This document shows, one piece after another, positions 6,314 through 12,045 of a stretch of 12,045 nucleotides of DNA (its first letter is position 1; each line of letters starts with the position of its first letter). The notes beneath the pieces were generated by a model. It searched no databases, was not told where the DNA came from, and saw only the letters and a program-made list of their open reading frames with translations. Origin of the DNA: CALVXC01 sp036636255. Its GTDB lineage: Bacteria; Bacillota_I; Bacilli_A; RF39; UBA660. The stretch is from NCBI GenBank assembly GCA_036636255.1, contig JAVWOV010000027.1:1-12045 (forward strand). The letters are read 5' to 3'. The position numbers were made by a program, and so were the translations under genes.

Positions 6314-6343
6314 ATTGTATCAAAACAAAAGAAAAAAGTCCAA
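6314..6343 (-). promoter_or_regulatory. Candidate promoter of recD2
   Basis: Minus strand TTGGAC (6343-6338), 18-bp T-rich spacer, TACAAT (6319-6314). This would give a leader of only about 10 nt. recD2 may also be transcribed from 7125-7153 through the two small genes, since no terminator is seen between. Confidence 0.45.
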
Positions 6344-6574
6344 TCATAAAACGTCATTTTTTTCTTTAAATGCAGCCATAACATCATCAAATAAATTATC
6401 ACCTGTTAAACCAATCAAAAAAGTTTCCTGATCTAATACCACTCTTTGACGAATACAAAAATCTTTATCATCATTTATATTGGACAAAAAAACATAACAA
6501 TTGTTGTTAATATTAATTGTATCCACAATGCCATATAAAAGTCCATTTTCAAGCGTCACACAAGATAACTCCAT
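6344..6574 (-). CDS. Small acidic protein of unknown function (DUF1292-like in outline)
   Basis: 76 residues from the chosen ATG at 6574 (begins MELSCVTLENGLLYGIVDTI). An ATG further upstream would overlap the previous gene by 23 bases; the chosen one has AGG seven bases before it and lies four bases after the previous stop. The pattern of a short beta-rich domain (ENGLLYGIVDTI..NNNCYVFLSNI) followed by an acidic C-terminal helix (LFDDVMAAFKEK) recalls the DUF1292/YrzB group of small Firmicutes proteins, but the match is weak. Cytosolic, no cofactor motif. Co-transcribed with the 173-residue membrane protein and perhaps recD2. Confidence 0.65.
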   Translation of the reverse strand: MELSCVTLENGLLYGIVDTININNNCYVFLSNINDDKDFCIRQRVVLDQETFLIGLTGDNLFDDVMAAFKEKNDVL

Positions 6575-6578
6575 AACA

Positions 6579-7100
6579 CTACCTAGCCTTCTCTTTACCA
6601 TTTAATTGTTCATCAATGCTATCGCGCAAAAAAGTCACATCAGAAGCATCCTGCGGTGTTCCATTTTTTATAATATAATCAGCTTGCAATTGTTGACTTT
6701 TTAAATATTTATTTTGATTTTCCTTAGTCATATTATAATATTCTTCACCAACTTTAAATAACCCTGCTGTCATTAATGTGGAAAAGATCAAAATTGTTGC
6801 AAAAGCTCGCTTATAATTCCAGCCTGTGGCATTAACTTTCTTTTGATTTTCCTTTACCAGTATTTTCACATATGAATTACATTTATTTCGCAATGTATAA
6901 AAACAATTAAGTTCAAAAAGCAATGAATTTATTTTTTCAATATCATCGGTCATGTCACAACTTTGTTTTATTTGAGCAATTGAAATGTTAACGTCACTAA
7001 TAATTTTTCTTTTACCATATTCATCAGCCATCTGATAATCATTAAACTTTTTATTAATATAATTTGCAATAATCTTTTTTTCATTAATTTTTTTATCCAT
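6579..7100 (-). CDS. Single-pass membrane protein of unknown function
   Basis: 173 residues. Residues 1-97 are hydrophilic and largely helical, with several lysine-rich stretches. One hydrophobic helix lies near 98-117 (FATILIFSTLMTAGLF), then a polar helical tail. With the positively charged N-terminal domain before the helix, the N-terminus probably faces the cytosol. The ATG has AAGGAG (7108-7113) seven bases upstream and a clear promoter at 7125-7153. Its stop is four bases before the next gene's start, so the two are probably co-translated. No family recognised. Confidence 0.7.
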   Translation of the reverse strand: MDKKINEKKIIANYINKKFNDYQMADEYGKRKIISDVNISIAQIKQSCDMTDDIEKINSLLFELNCFYTLRNKCNSYVKILVKENQKKVNATGWNYKRAFATILIFSTLMTAGLFKVGEEYYNMTKENQNKYLKSQQLQADYIIKNGTPQDASDVTFLRDSIDEQLNGKEKAR

Positions 7101-7124
7101 GTTTTCGCTCCTTACTATAATAAT

Positions 7125-7153
7125 AATATACTATTTATAACAATTAAAGTCAA
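7125..7153 (-). promoter_or_regulatory. Promoter of the 173/76-residue gene pair
   Basis: Minus strand TTGACT (7153-7148), 17-bp spacer, TATATT (7130-7125), directly after the mtaB stop. The small genes therefore need not depend on the rsmE-mtaB operon. Confidence 0.65.
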
Positions 7154-7155
7154 TA

Positions 7156-8433
7156 TTAAACGTCAACCTTTACAATACAATATGGATAACAAATATCAAT
7201 AACTACCCCTTTAATACAACAATTTAACTGTTCATTATTATCTAATAATTTAACAAATAAATAATTACCAGTATGACCAAATAAAAATCCATCTTTACGA
7301 TATTCAATAATAACATCTAACTGTGTACCGATAAATTGCTTCATATAATCTATTTCTAATTGTCTAGAAAGTTCTAACAACTTAGTAACCCTAGCCTTTT
7401 TAACTCCCTCATCAATTTGATTATCCATCAAACTAGCTGGTGTTCCGTTTCTTTTTGAATATGGAAAAACATGTATCTTAGCAAACTTACATTTTCTAAT
7501 GGTTGCTAAGGTGTCATTAAATATTTCCTCACTTTCCCCCGGAAAACCAACAATAACATCCGTTGTAATTGCTATATTAGGCCTAATTGTTCTTATTGCT
7601 GAAAGTTTAGCCATAAAATATTTTGAATCGTATTTTCGCTGCATTAATGTTAAAATATAATCACTACCACTTTGTAAGGGAATATGTAAATGATCAACTA
7701 AAACAGTAGAAATTTTAAAAAGATCAAGTATCCGTTCATTTAATTCAGTAATTTCAATTGAGGAAATTCTTAAACGCTTAAGTCCTGCTATCTTAATAAG
7801 TAATGCCAATAAAGACGCTAAATCATAATGTAAATCGACGCCATAATTACCAGTATGAATACCCGTTAACACAATTTCCTGATGACCACTTTTAATTAAA
7901 GAACAAACTTCTTTCAGTACCACGTCTTTAGCTTTACTCCTTACACAACCACGTGTATAAGGAATAATACAATAACTGCAAAAATTTTCACAGCCATCTT
8001 CAATTTTAACGAAAGCTCGTGCTTGACAAAAATTATTTAATTGCATATTTTCAAAAGCAACGTTACTAAGGTCATAGATATCAATAATTTGCTTACCATG
8101 TTTTTTATATTCATAAATATAATCAACAATTTTTGATTTATTTTTATTACCAATTATAATACTAACACCCGGTATTGCCTTAACCCGGTCTACTTGCGTC
8201 TGGGCTAAGCAACCAGTAACGGCAATAATTGCTTTATTATTTTTTCTATAGGCCTGTCTTATTAATTTAAGTGATTTGTTATCGGCGGTATTAGTAACAC
8301 TACAAGTATTAATAATATAAATATCTGCCATCATTGATGTTTTAATAAATGAAGCATTAACCATTAAGTCATGCATAACACTGCTTTCATAAGCATTAAC
8401 CTTACAGCCAAGGTTATAAATATAAAATGTCAT
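7156..8433 (-). CDS. mtaB: tRNA (N6-L-threonylcarbamoyladenosine(37)-C2)-methylthiotransferase MtaB
   Basis: 425 residues. Radical-SAM methylthiotransferase that converts t6A37 to ms2t6A37 in tRNAs reading ANN codons. The N-terminal domain carries three cysteines for the auxiliary 4Fe-4S cluster: C10 in NLGCKVNAYES, C44 in INTCSVTN, C75 in TGCLAQ. The radical-SAM cluster is C148-x3-C152-x2-C155 in DGCENFCSYCIIPYTRG. A C-terminal TRAM domain (about 365-425) binds tRNA. GCKVNxYE and NTCxVT place it with MtaB (B. subtilis YqeV) rather than MiaB. Start: a TTG four codons upstream is rejected because GGGAGG lies there as the ribosome site for this ATG. Third gene of the rsmE operon; rsmE-mtaB adjacency is also seen in Bacillus. 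Confidence 0.94.
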   Translation of the reverse strand: MTFYIYNLGCKVNAYESSVMHDLMVNASFIKTSMMADIYIINTCSVTNTADNKSLKLIRQAYRKNNKAIIAVTGCLAQTQVDRVKAIPGVSIIIGNKNKSKIVDYIYEYKKHGKQIIDIYDLSNVAFENMQLNNFCQARAFVKIEDGCENFCSYCIIPYTRGCVRSKAKDVVLKEVCSLIKSGHQEIVLTGIHTGNYGVDLHYDLASLLALLIKIAGLKRLRISSIEITELNERILDLFKISTVLVDHLHIPLQSGSDYILTLMQRKYDSKYFMAKLSAIRTIRPNIAITTDVIVGFPGESEEIFNDTLATIRKCKFAKIHVFPYSKRNGTPASLMDNQIDEGVKKARVTKLLELSRQLEIDYMKQFIGTQLDVIIEYRKDGFLFGHTGNYLFVKLLDNNEQLNCCIKGVVIDICYPYCIVKVDV

Positions 8434-8462
8434 AATTCCTCCCAAAAAAAAGTCAAAACGAC

Positions 8463-9065
8463 TTATAGGTTATTTCTAAATTCTTTTAAAGATCTTAAAA
8501 AATCATCGTTTTTTTTCTTTTCTTCACTTAATAAAGCTTTACTAAGTGTTTTTTCAATAACTGTTTCCTTAGCAACATCAGGTTTTCTTGGAATACTTTT
8601 AATATCCATTGTTCCATAAATTGGTGAGATAAAACCGGTATTTTTATATTTTTTAGCTTCTTTAGCAGCTAAATCCTCTGAAAGAACGGGAATATCCTTT
8701 AAATCAAAATCAAGTTGATCTTCTTTGATTTCTTGCTTTAAATTAGCTCTAACTAATTCCTGATAACTAATAATGGCCTTATCCTCCTGCTCTTCTTCAA
8801 ATACCTGTGTTATATCTTTATCTTGATTAAGATCTTTCTGCATATCTAAAATGACTTGTTCCAAATCGCTCTTTGGCTGATTACTATCAACATCTGTTTT
8901 TTTAATTGGAGCTTTAACATCGTCTATTTTATTAACAACAACTTCACTTTGCTCTTCTTTTTTAAGTAAATGAAATTTAAGTAAAATAAAAGCAATAATT
9001 ACTAAACAAATTATAATTACAACATAATAAATAAAATCTTTTATATTAATCATTAGTACATCCAT
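8463..9065 (-). CDS. N-terminally anchored membrane protein with long acidic tail, unknown function
   Basis: 200 residues from the ATG at 9065 (begins MDVLMINIKDFIYY), which has GGAG seven bases upstream and follows the rsmE stop by four bases. A longer frame starting inside rsmE is rejected. One hydrophobic helix at about 10-31, then a Lys-Lys stop-transfer and a roughly 165-residue low-complexity, charged, probably disordered tail. Short blocks stand out: ISYQELV (99-105), FISPIYG (145-151) and a helical C-terminus (FLRSLKEFRNNL). Such short motifs in a flexible tail usually serve as docking sites for other proteins. It is placed between two RNA-modification genes but shows no link to that chemistry. 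Family not recognised. Confidence 0.75.
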   Translation of the reverse strand: MDVLMINIKDFIYYVVIIICLVIIAFILLKFHLLKKEEQSEVVVNKIDDVKAPIKKTDVDSNQPKSDLEQVILDMQKDLNQDKDITQVFEEEQEDKAIISYQELVRANLKQEIKEDQLDFDLKDIPVLSEDLAAKEAKKYKNTGFISPIYGTMDIKSIPRKPDVAKETVIEKTLSKALLSEEKKKNDDFLRSLKEFRNNL

Positions 9066-9069
9066 AATA

Positions 9070-9774
9070 TCACTCCATACTTTCATAATTTAGAACACTT
9101 AGCAAAAATATAGGAACAGTTTCCACCCGCATAATTAAATTACCCAAACTAACTGGTATAAACCCCATCGTTACTAAAGTCTGTTCCTCTGTTAAAGTAA
9201 GACCACCCTCTGGTCCCATCAATATATTTATTTTATCATAAATATGAATATTTTTCAAAGTTTTTTTAAAACTAATAGTCTTATCAATTGTGCTACAAAC
9301 TAATTTTTTACCATCAAGTACTTTTAAATCATTAATTTCCCAAGCATAATCAATACTAGGAATTTCATTTCTTTTTGCCTGCTCACTAGCTTCTTTAACA
9401 ATCCGTTTCCAGCGTAATAGCTTTCGCTCTATAGCCGGACCATCAACCTTAACTACACACCGAGATAACATAACCACTATAATTTTTTTAACACCAAGCT
9501 CCGTACATTTCTGTAAAATCAAAGCCATCTTAGTATCTTTTAACAACGGAACAATAATCGTAACATCACGCTTAATATAAGTATCATTAGTAACTAAGGA
9601 AATAGGTAAAACATTAAAATTATCAACAAATTTACAAATATATAACTGTTTATCAAAAACAACCTCAATTAAATCAATATCCTTCATCCGCATAACTATT
9701 TTTATATGATAAAAATCATCATCACTTAAGCAAAAATAATCACCATTTTTTTTAACTGCAAAATATCGTTGCAC
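9070..9774 (-). CDS. rsmE: 16S rRNA (uracil(1498)-N3)-methyltransferase RsmE
   Basis: 234 residues. SPOUT-class methyltransferase that methylates N3 of U1498 in 16S rRNA with S-adenosylmethionine. Diagnostic blocks: QKCTELGV (about 88-95), EASEQAKRN (128-136), the trefoil-knot SAM site MGPEGGLT (about 186-193) and LGNLIMRVETVP (210-221). The N-terminal PUA-like domain begins MQRYFA, as in most family members. The start is probably GTG at 9774-9772, with GGTGAT four bases upstream; the only upstream in-frame alternative is a TTG that overlaps nothing useful. First gene of an operon with the membrane protein and mtaB. Confidence 0.93.
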   Translation of the reverse strand: MQRYFAVKKNGDYFCLSDDDFYHIKIVMRMKDIDLIEVVFDKQLYICKFVDNFNVLPISLVTNDTYIKRDVTIIVPLLKDTKMALILQKCTELGVKKIIVVMLSRCVVKVDGPAIERKLLRWKRIVKEASEQAKRNEIPSIDYAWEINDLKVLDGKKLVCSTIDKTISFKKTLKNIHIYDKINILMGPEGGLTLTEEQTLVTMGFIPVSLGNLIMRVETVPIFLLSVLNYESME

Positions 9775-9790
9775 ATATATCACCAATCTT

Positions 9791-9819
9791 ATTCTAACAA
9801 AAAATTATTCCTTAGTAAA
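9791..9819 (-). promoter_or_regulatory. Promoter of the rsmE-mtaB operon
   Basis: Minus strand TTTACT (9819-9814), 17-bp spacer, TAGAAT (9796-9791). It sits immediately after the trxA terminator. Confidence 0.5.
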
Positions 9820-9820
9820 C

Positions 9821-9852
9821 AAAAAAACAATGTAACCATACAAAGGTTTACA
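9821..9852 (-). terminator. Terminator of the cvpA-trxA operon
   Basis: Minus strand TGTAAACC-TTTGTAT-GGTTACA pairs over 7 bp with one bulged A, then TTGTTTTTTT. It lies about 50 bases after the trxA stop. Confidence 0.6.
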
Positions 9853-9899
9853 ATTGTTTTAAACTTTATAGTTTTTCTAACACTTTTTAATATAAACTA

Positions 9900-10211
9900 T
9901 TATAAATACTTACTTATCCAATTATCTAATAAATCCTTCGGCATATATCCATTTTTAATATCCAATACTTCACCATTTTTAAACAAAATCAAAGTCGGCA
10001 CACTCATAACTCCATATGTTTGCGTTAATTCACTGTTATCATCGATATTAACTTTAACAATTTTAACCAATGATCTTTCAGTATCCATTTGTTCTAAAAC
10101 CGGTCCTAACATCTTACATGGCCCACACCACTGTGCATAAAAATCAACAAGTACTAAATCATCATTAACCAATTCTTTAAAATTATTTAAATCACCATAT
10201 ACAATTGCCAT
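9900..10211 (-). CDS. trxA: Thioredoxin
   Basis: 103 residues, normal length for a single-domain cytosolic thioredoxin. Active site W28-C29-G-P-C32-K in the context VDFYAQWCGPCKMLGP, cis-proline P72 in GVMSVPTLILFKNGE, and the buried aspartate D23. It keeps ribonucleotide reductase and other proteins reduced, recycled by thioredoxin reductase (not in this window). AGGAGG lies eight bases before the ATG and overlaps the cvpA stop codon, so it is the second gene of a cvpA-trxA operon. A terminator follows. Confidence 0.96.
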   Translation of the reverse strand: MAIVYGDLNNFKELVNDDLVLVDFYAQWCGPCKMLGPVLEQMDTERSLVKIVKVNIDDNSELTQTYGVMSVPTLILFKNGEVLDIKNGYMPKDLLDNWISKYL

Positions 10212-10223
10212 AATTTTTTCCTC

Positions 10224-10934
10224 CTATCTATACTTTTTTAATATAATATCAATGTTTTTAATATGTAGCTTATCCTTTGCAGTCAAAACGTCTATTGAAT
10301 CGACTGTCACGATATCATACTTCAAAAACAAATCAAGTGTTTTCAAATTAAACTCATTAACATTATTATTAACCCTAAATTCATCTTTTAAACCCTTAAA
10401 CTCTTTTATCACGGTAATATATTCACCATCTAATTTTGATAAAATGGGCGTTTCATGTAAAATCTTATTTCCTAACTTGGCCTCATCAACTAAAGAATTT
10501 GAAAAACACGGTAAAGCTAAAATATACAAACCAATGAAAACCCATATAAAAATTTCTAAAATACCTAAAATAGCCCCCATAATTTTTGATGGAATGCCTA
10601 AAATAATAGTAGCGTTTAAAATTTTTTCAAAAATAGATGTCGTTACAATTAATAAACGCCATATAATCATTAATACGATAAAAACAGCAATAAATGCTAT
10701 AACTTCATAAATAAAAATATTTAAAACTGTTACACCTTTAAAAAAACCCGCCAATGGAAAAAAAGGTAAATGTTCATACAAAAAAACGGAAATAAGATTT
10801 TTAAGTAAAAATGAAAATACTACCACCACAATAAAGCCAACACTAGAAACAAGTTGCTTAGTAAACCCTCGTTTAGCCCCAACAATTGCTCCTATAATTA
10901 GCAAGACAATAATAATTATATCTAACGTATTCAT
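10224..10934 (-). CDS. cvpA: CvpA-family membrane protein
   Basis: 236 residues with four predicted helices (about 3-21, 25-47, 71-97, 114-141) and a polar C-terminus. The opening MNTLDIIIIVLLIIGAIVG followed by KRGFTKQL is the CvpA signature (first helix, then a glycine-rich turn and R-G-F). CvpA was named for colicin V production in E. coli; in Firmicutes (YshB) its molecular role remains unclear. Ribosome site AAGGTGAT. First gene of an operon with trxA, divergent from rnhC, as in Bacillus, but with zapA missing between it and rnhC, and with polX and mutS2 missing after it. Confidence 0.88.
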   Translation of the reverse strand: MNTLDIIIIVLLIIGAIVGAKRGFTKQLVSSVGFIVVVVFSFLLKNLISVFLYEHLPFFPLAGFFKGVTVLNIFIYEVIAFIAVFIVLMIIWRLLIVTTSIFEKILNATIILGIPSKIMGAILGILEIFIWVFIGLYILALPCFSNSLVDEAKLGNKILHETPILSKLDGEYITVIKEFKGLKDEFRVNNNVNEFNLKTLDLFLKYDIVTVDSIDVLTAKDKLHIKNIDIILKKYR

Positions 10935-10957
10935 AAAAGCATCACCTTCTTACTTAA

Positions 10958-10986
10958 ATTATATTATATTTTAACAAAAAAAGAAA
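10958..10986 (-). promoter_or_regulatory. Candidate promoter of cvpA-trxA
   Basis: Minus strand TTTCTT (10986-10981), 17-bp spacer, TATAAT (10963-10958); a second overlapping TATAAT lies at 10968-10963. The -35 is poor. Confidence 0.35.
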
Positions 10987-11004
10987 GCATTTTAATTCTA
11001 TTTA

Positions 11005-11013
11005 TGATAAAAT
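11005..11013 (+). promoter_or_regulatory. Candidate extended -10 of rnhC
   Basis: TGATAAAAT is an extended -10 (TGn plus TAAAAT) 22 bp before the rnhC ATG. No good -35 is seen, as is common with extended -10 promoters. It is back to back with the cvpA promoter. Confidence 0.35.
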
Positions 11014-11035
11014 AATATTAGTTAGGAAGTGAACT

Positions 11036-11983
11036 ATGACAATAACTTTAAAAATAAGCAATAATACTAAAGAAAAAATGATTGCTTACTTTCAAGATAA
11101 AAAAAGATCTAAAACACCACCATATGCCGTTTTTCAAGCTGATGAAGCAGATACTGTTATAACATTGTATGAATCTGGCAAAGCCGTCTTCCAAGGAACT
11201 AGTGCTGATATAGATGCTACTATATGGAAGCAAACAGAAAAAAAATTAAATCCTTTAAAGGAAATAGAAGAAACAAATAGTCAAAATAAAGAAAAAAAAG
11301 ATAAACAAGAGATAATTGTTGATCAAAAAATATATAATGGTAATAGTATTGGCAGTGATGAAGTAGGAACTGGCGATTACTTTGGGCCAATAGTTGTAAC
11401 AGCTGCTTATGTTAATAAAAAAAATATTGCTTTTTTAGAAGAATTGGGTGTCAAGGATTCTAAAAAAATTACTGATGATAAAATTATAAAAATGGTTCCT
11501 AAAATAATTAAAATAATATCATACAAAAGTATAATATTAACTAATCAAGAATACAATGATAAATATAATAAAGACACTAATATGAACAAAATAAAAGCTA
11601 TTATGCATAATAAAGTATTAAATGAAATGGTACAACAAAATTTTGATGTTGATTACATCATTGTTGACCAATTTGCTCCTAAATATGTCTATTATAATTA
11701 CTTAAAAGAAACTAGTAATGTTGTAAAAAATATTACTTTCTTAACAAAAGGGGAAACAAGATCAATGGCTGTTGCCTGCGCCGCCTTAATTAGTCGCTAT
11801 ATATTCCTCGAACAATTTGATAAATTAGGAGAAAGTGTTGATATGTTTTTACCTAAAGGAGCAAGCAATTTAGTTGATGAAGCAGGGGTTAAAATAGTTC
11901 ATAAATATGGCTTTGATAAACTAAGTAAACTGGCTAAATTAAATTTTAAAAATACTGAAAAAATAAAAAATTATCAAAAATGA
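11036..11983 (+). CDS. rnhC: Ribonuclease HIII
   Basis: 315 residues, the usual length. It cuts the RNA strand of RNA-DNA hybrids, removing R-loops and primers. Residues 1-75 form the TBP-like N-terminal substrate-binding domain (KEKMIAYFQ, TPPYAVFQA); a lysine/glutamate-rich linker follows at 75-95. The catalytic domain has GSDEVGTGDYFGPIVV with D108 and E109, LGVKDSKK (139-144), IIVDQFAP with D211, TKGE near 240, and the end block LPKGASNLVDEAG...LAKLNFKNTEKI typical of HIII rather than HII. Start: ATG at 11036 with AGGAAGTG upstream. The TGA stop lies inside the terminator stem. It is the only plus-strand gene here and divergent from cvpA. Confidence 0.95.
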   Translation: MTITLKISNNTKEKMIAYFQDKKRSKTPPYAVFQADEADTVITLYESGKAVFQGTSADIDATIWKQTEKKLNPLKEIEETNSQNKEKKDKQEIIVDQKIYNGNSIGSDEVGTGDYFGPIVVTAAYVNKKNIAFLEELGVKDSKKITDDKIIKMVPKIIKIISYKSIILTNQEYNDKYNKDTNMNKIKAIMHNKVLNEMVQQNFDVDYIIVDQFAPKYVYYNYLKETSNVVKNITFLTKGETRSMAVACAALISRYIFLEQFDKLGESVDMFLPKGASNLVDEAGVKIVHKYGFDKLSKLAKLNFKNTEKIKNYQK

Positions 11984-11994
11984 TAATTTTTTTT
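11965..11994 (+). terminator. Terminator of rnhC, overlapping its stop codon
   Basis: AAAAAATTATCA (11965-11976), loop AAAA, TGATAATTTTTT (11981-11992) and more T. The last codons and the TGA stop form part of the stem. Confidence 0.7.
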
Positions 11995-11995
11995 A

Positions 11996-12045
11996 GAGAG
12001 TGTAAATAAATCTGTGTAAATGGCCAGACCATGATATTTGAGACA
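11996..12045. mobile_element. Probable terminus of an IS256-like insertion sequence, runs off the window
   Basis: Right after the rnhC T-run comes GAGAGTGTAAATAAATCTGT followed by GTAAATGG. The pattern GxGTGTAAAT...TGTGTAAA is typical of terminal inverted repeats of IS256-family (mutator-like) elements in Firmicutes. No coding sequence fits in the 50 bases present, and the other end lies outside, so orientation and family stay provisional. Confidence 0.45.

Noticed and set aside
8371..8619. 82-codon plus-strand frame
   Set aside because: Antisense to mtaB and the neighbouring membrane-protein gene; low-complexity translation of complement.
9769..10140. 123-codon plus-strand frame
   Set aside because: Antisense to trxA and its terminator; the sequence reads as the complement of thioredoxin.
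10252..10710. 152-codon plus-strand frame
   Set aside because: Antisense to cvpA; hydrophilic/hydrophobic pattern is only the mirror of the real gene.
11048..11233. 61-codon minus-strand frame
   Set aside because: Antisense to the N-terminal domain of rnhC, with no ribosome site.
1..12045. Genetic code 4 (UGA as tryptophan)
   Set aside because: UGA ends rsmE, rnhC, the HAD gene and the membrane-protein gene at sensible places, next to ribosome sites or inside a terminator, and tryptophan is encoded by TGG.

Overview
The window reads as chromosome from an AT-rich, low-GC Gram-positive bacterium of the Bacilli/Erysipelotrichia/RF39-like kind. Evidence: RNase HIII, RecD2 and the rsmE-mtaB pairing, strong AGGAGG-type ribosome sites, TTGACA/TATAAT promoters with 17-bp spacers, and short hairpin plus T-run terminators. 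UGA acts as a stop (end of rsmE, rnhC, the HAD gene and the gene before it), so this is not a genetic-code-4 mollicute. Almost every gene is on the minus strand; only rnhC at the right end is on the plus strand.

Layout, left to right. (1) 1-120: decayed IS3-family transposase fragment. (2) 204-1613: an unusual two-domain protein, a calcineurin-like metallophosphoesterase fused to a papain/transglutaminase-like domain. (3) 1614-1968: a gene-poor stretch with a consensus promoter, four successive hairpins ending in a terminator, a perfect 12-bp-arm palindrome at the phosphoesterase ribosome site, and a 12-bp direct repeat touching the 3' end of tRNA-Ser. (4) 1969-2059: tRNA-Ser(GCU) with its own promoter and terminator. 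(5) 2105-3774: a membrane protein translationally coupled to a Cof-type HAD phosphatase. (6) 3854-7100: a 50-residue membrane peptide, RecD2 helicase, and two small proteins of unknown function. (7) 7156-9774: operon rsmE - membrane protein - mtaB (rRNA and tRNA modification). (8) 9900-10934: operon cvpA-trxA, divergent from (9) rnhC, 11036-11983. (10) 11996-12045: apparent terminus of an IS256-like element.

Most of the window (2.1-12.0 kb) is ordinary core genome: RNA modification (RsmE, MtaB), DNA repair (RecD2, RNase HIII) and redox (TrxA). The rnhC/cvpA/trxA order looks like the Bacillus rnhC-zapA-cvpA-polX-mutS2-trxA neighbourhood with the middle genes missing. The accessory part is the left 2 kb, beside the tRNA and bounded by IS debris. 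The phosphoesterase/transglutaminase-like fusion and its structured leader there are the best candidates for something undescribed.
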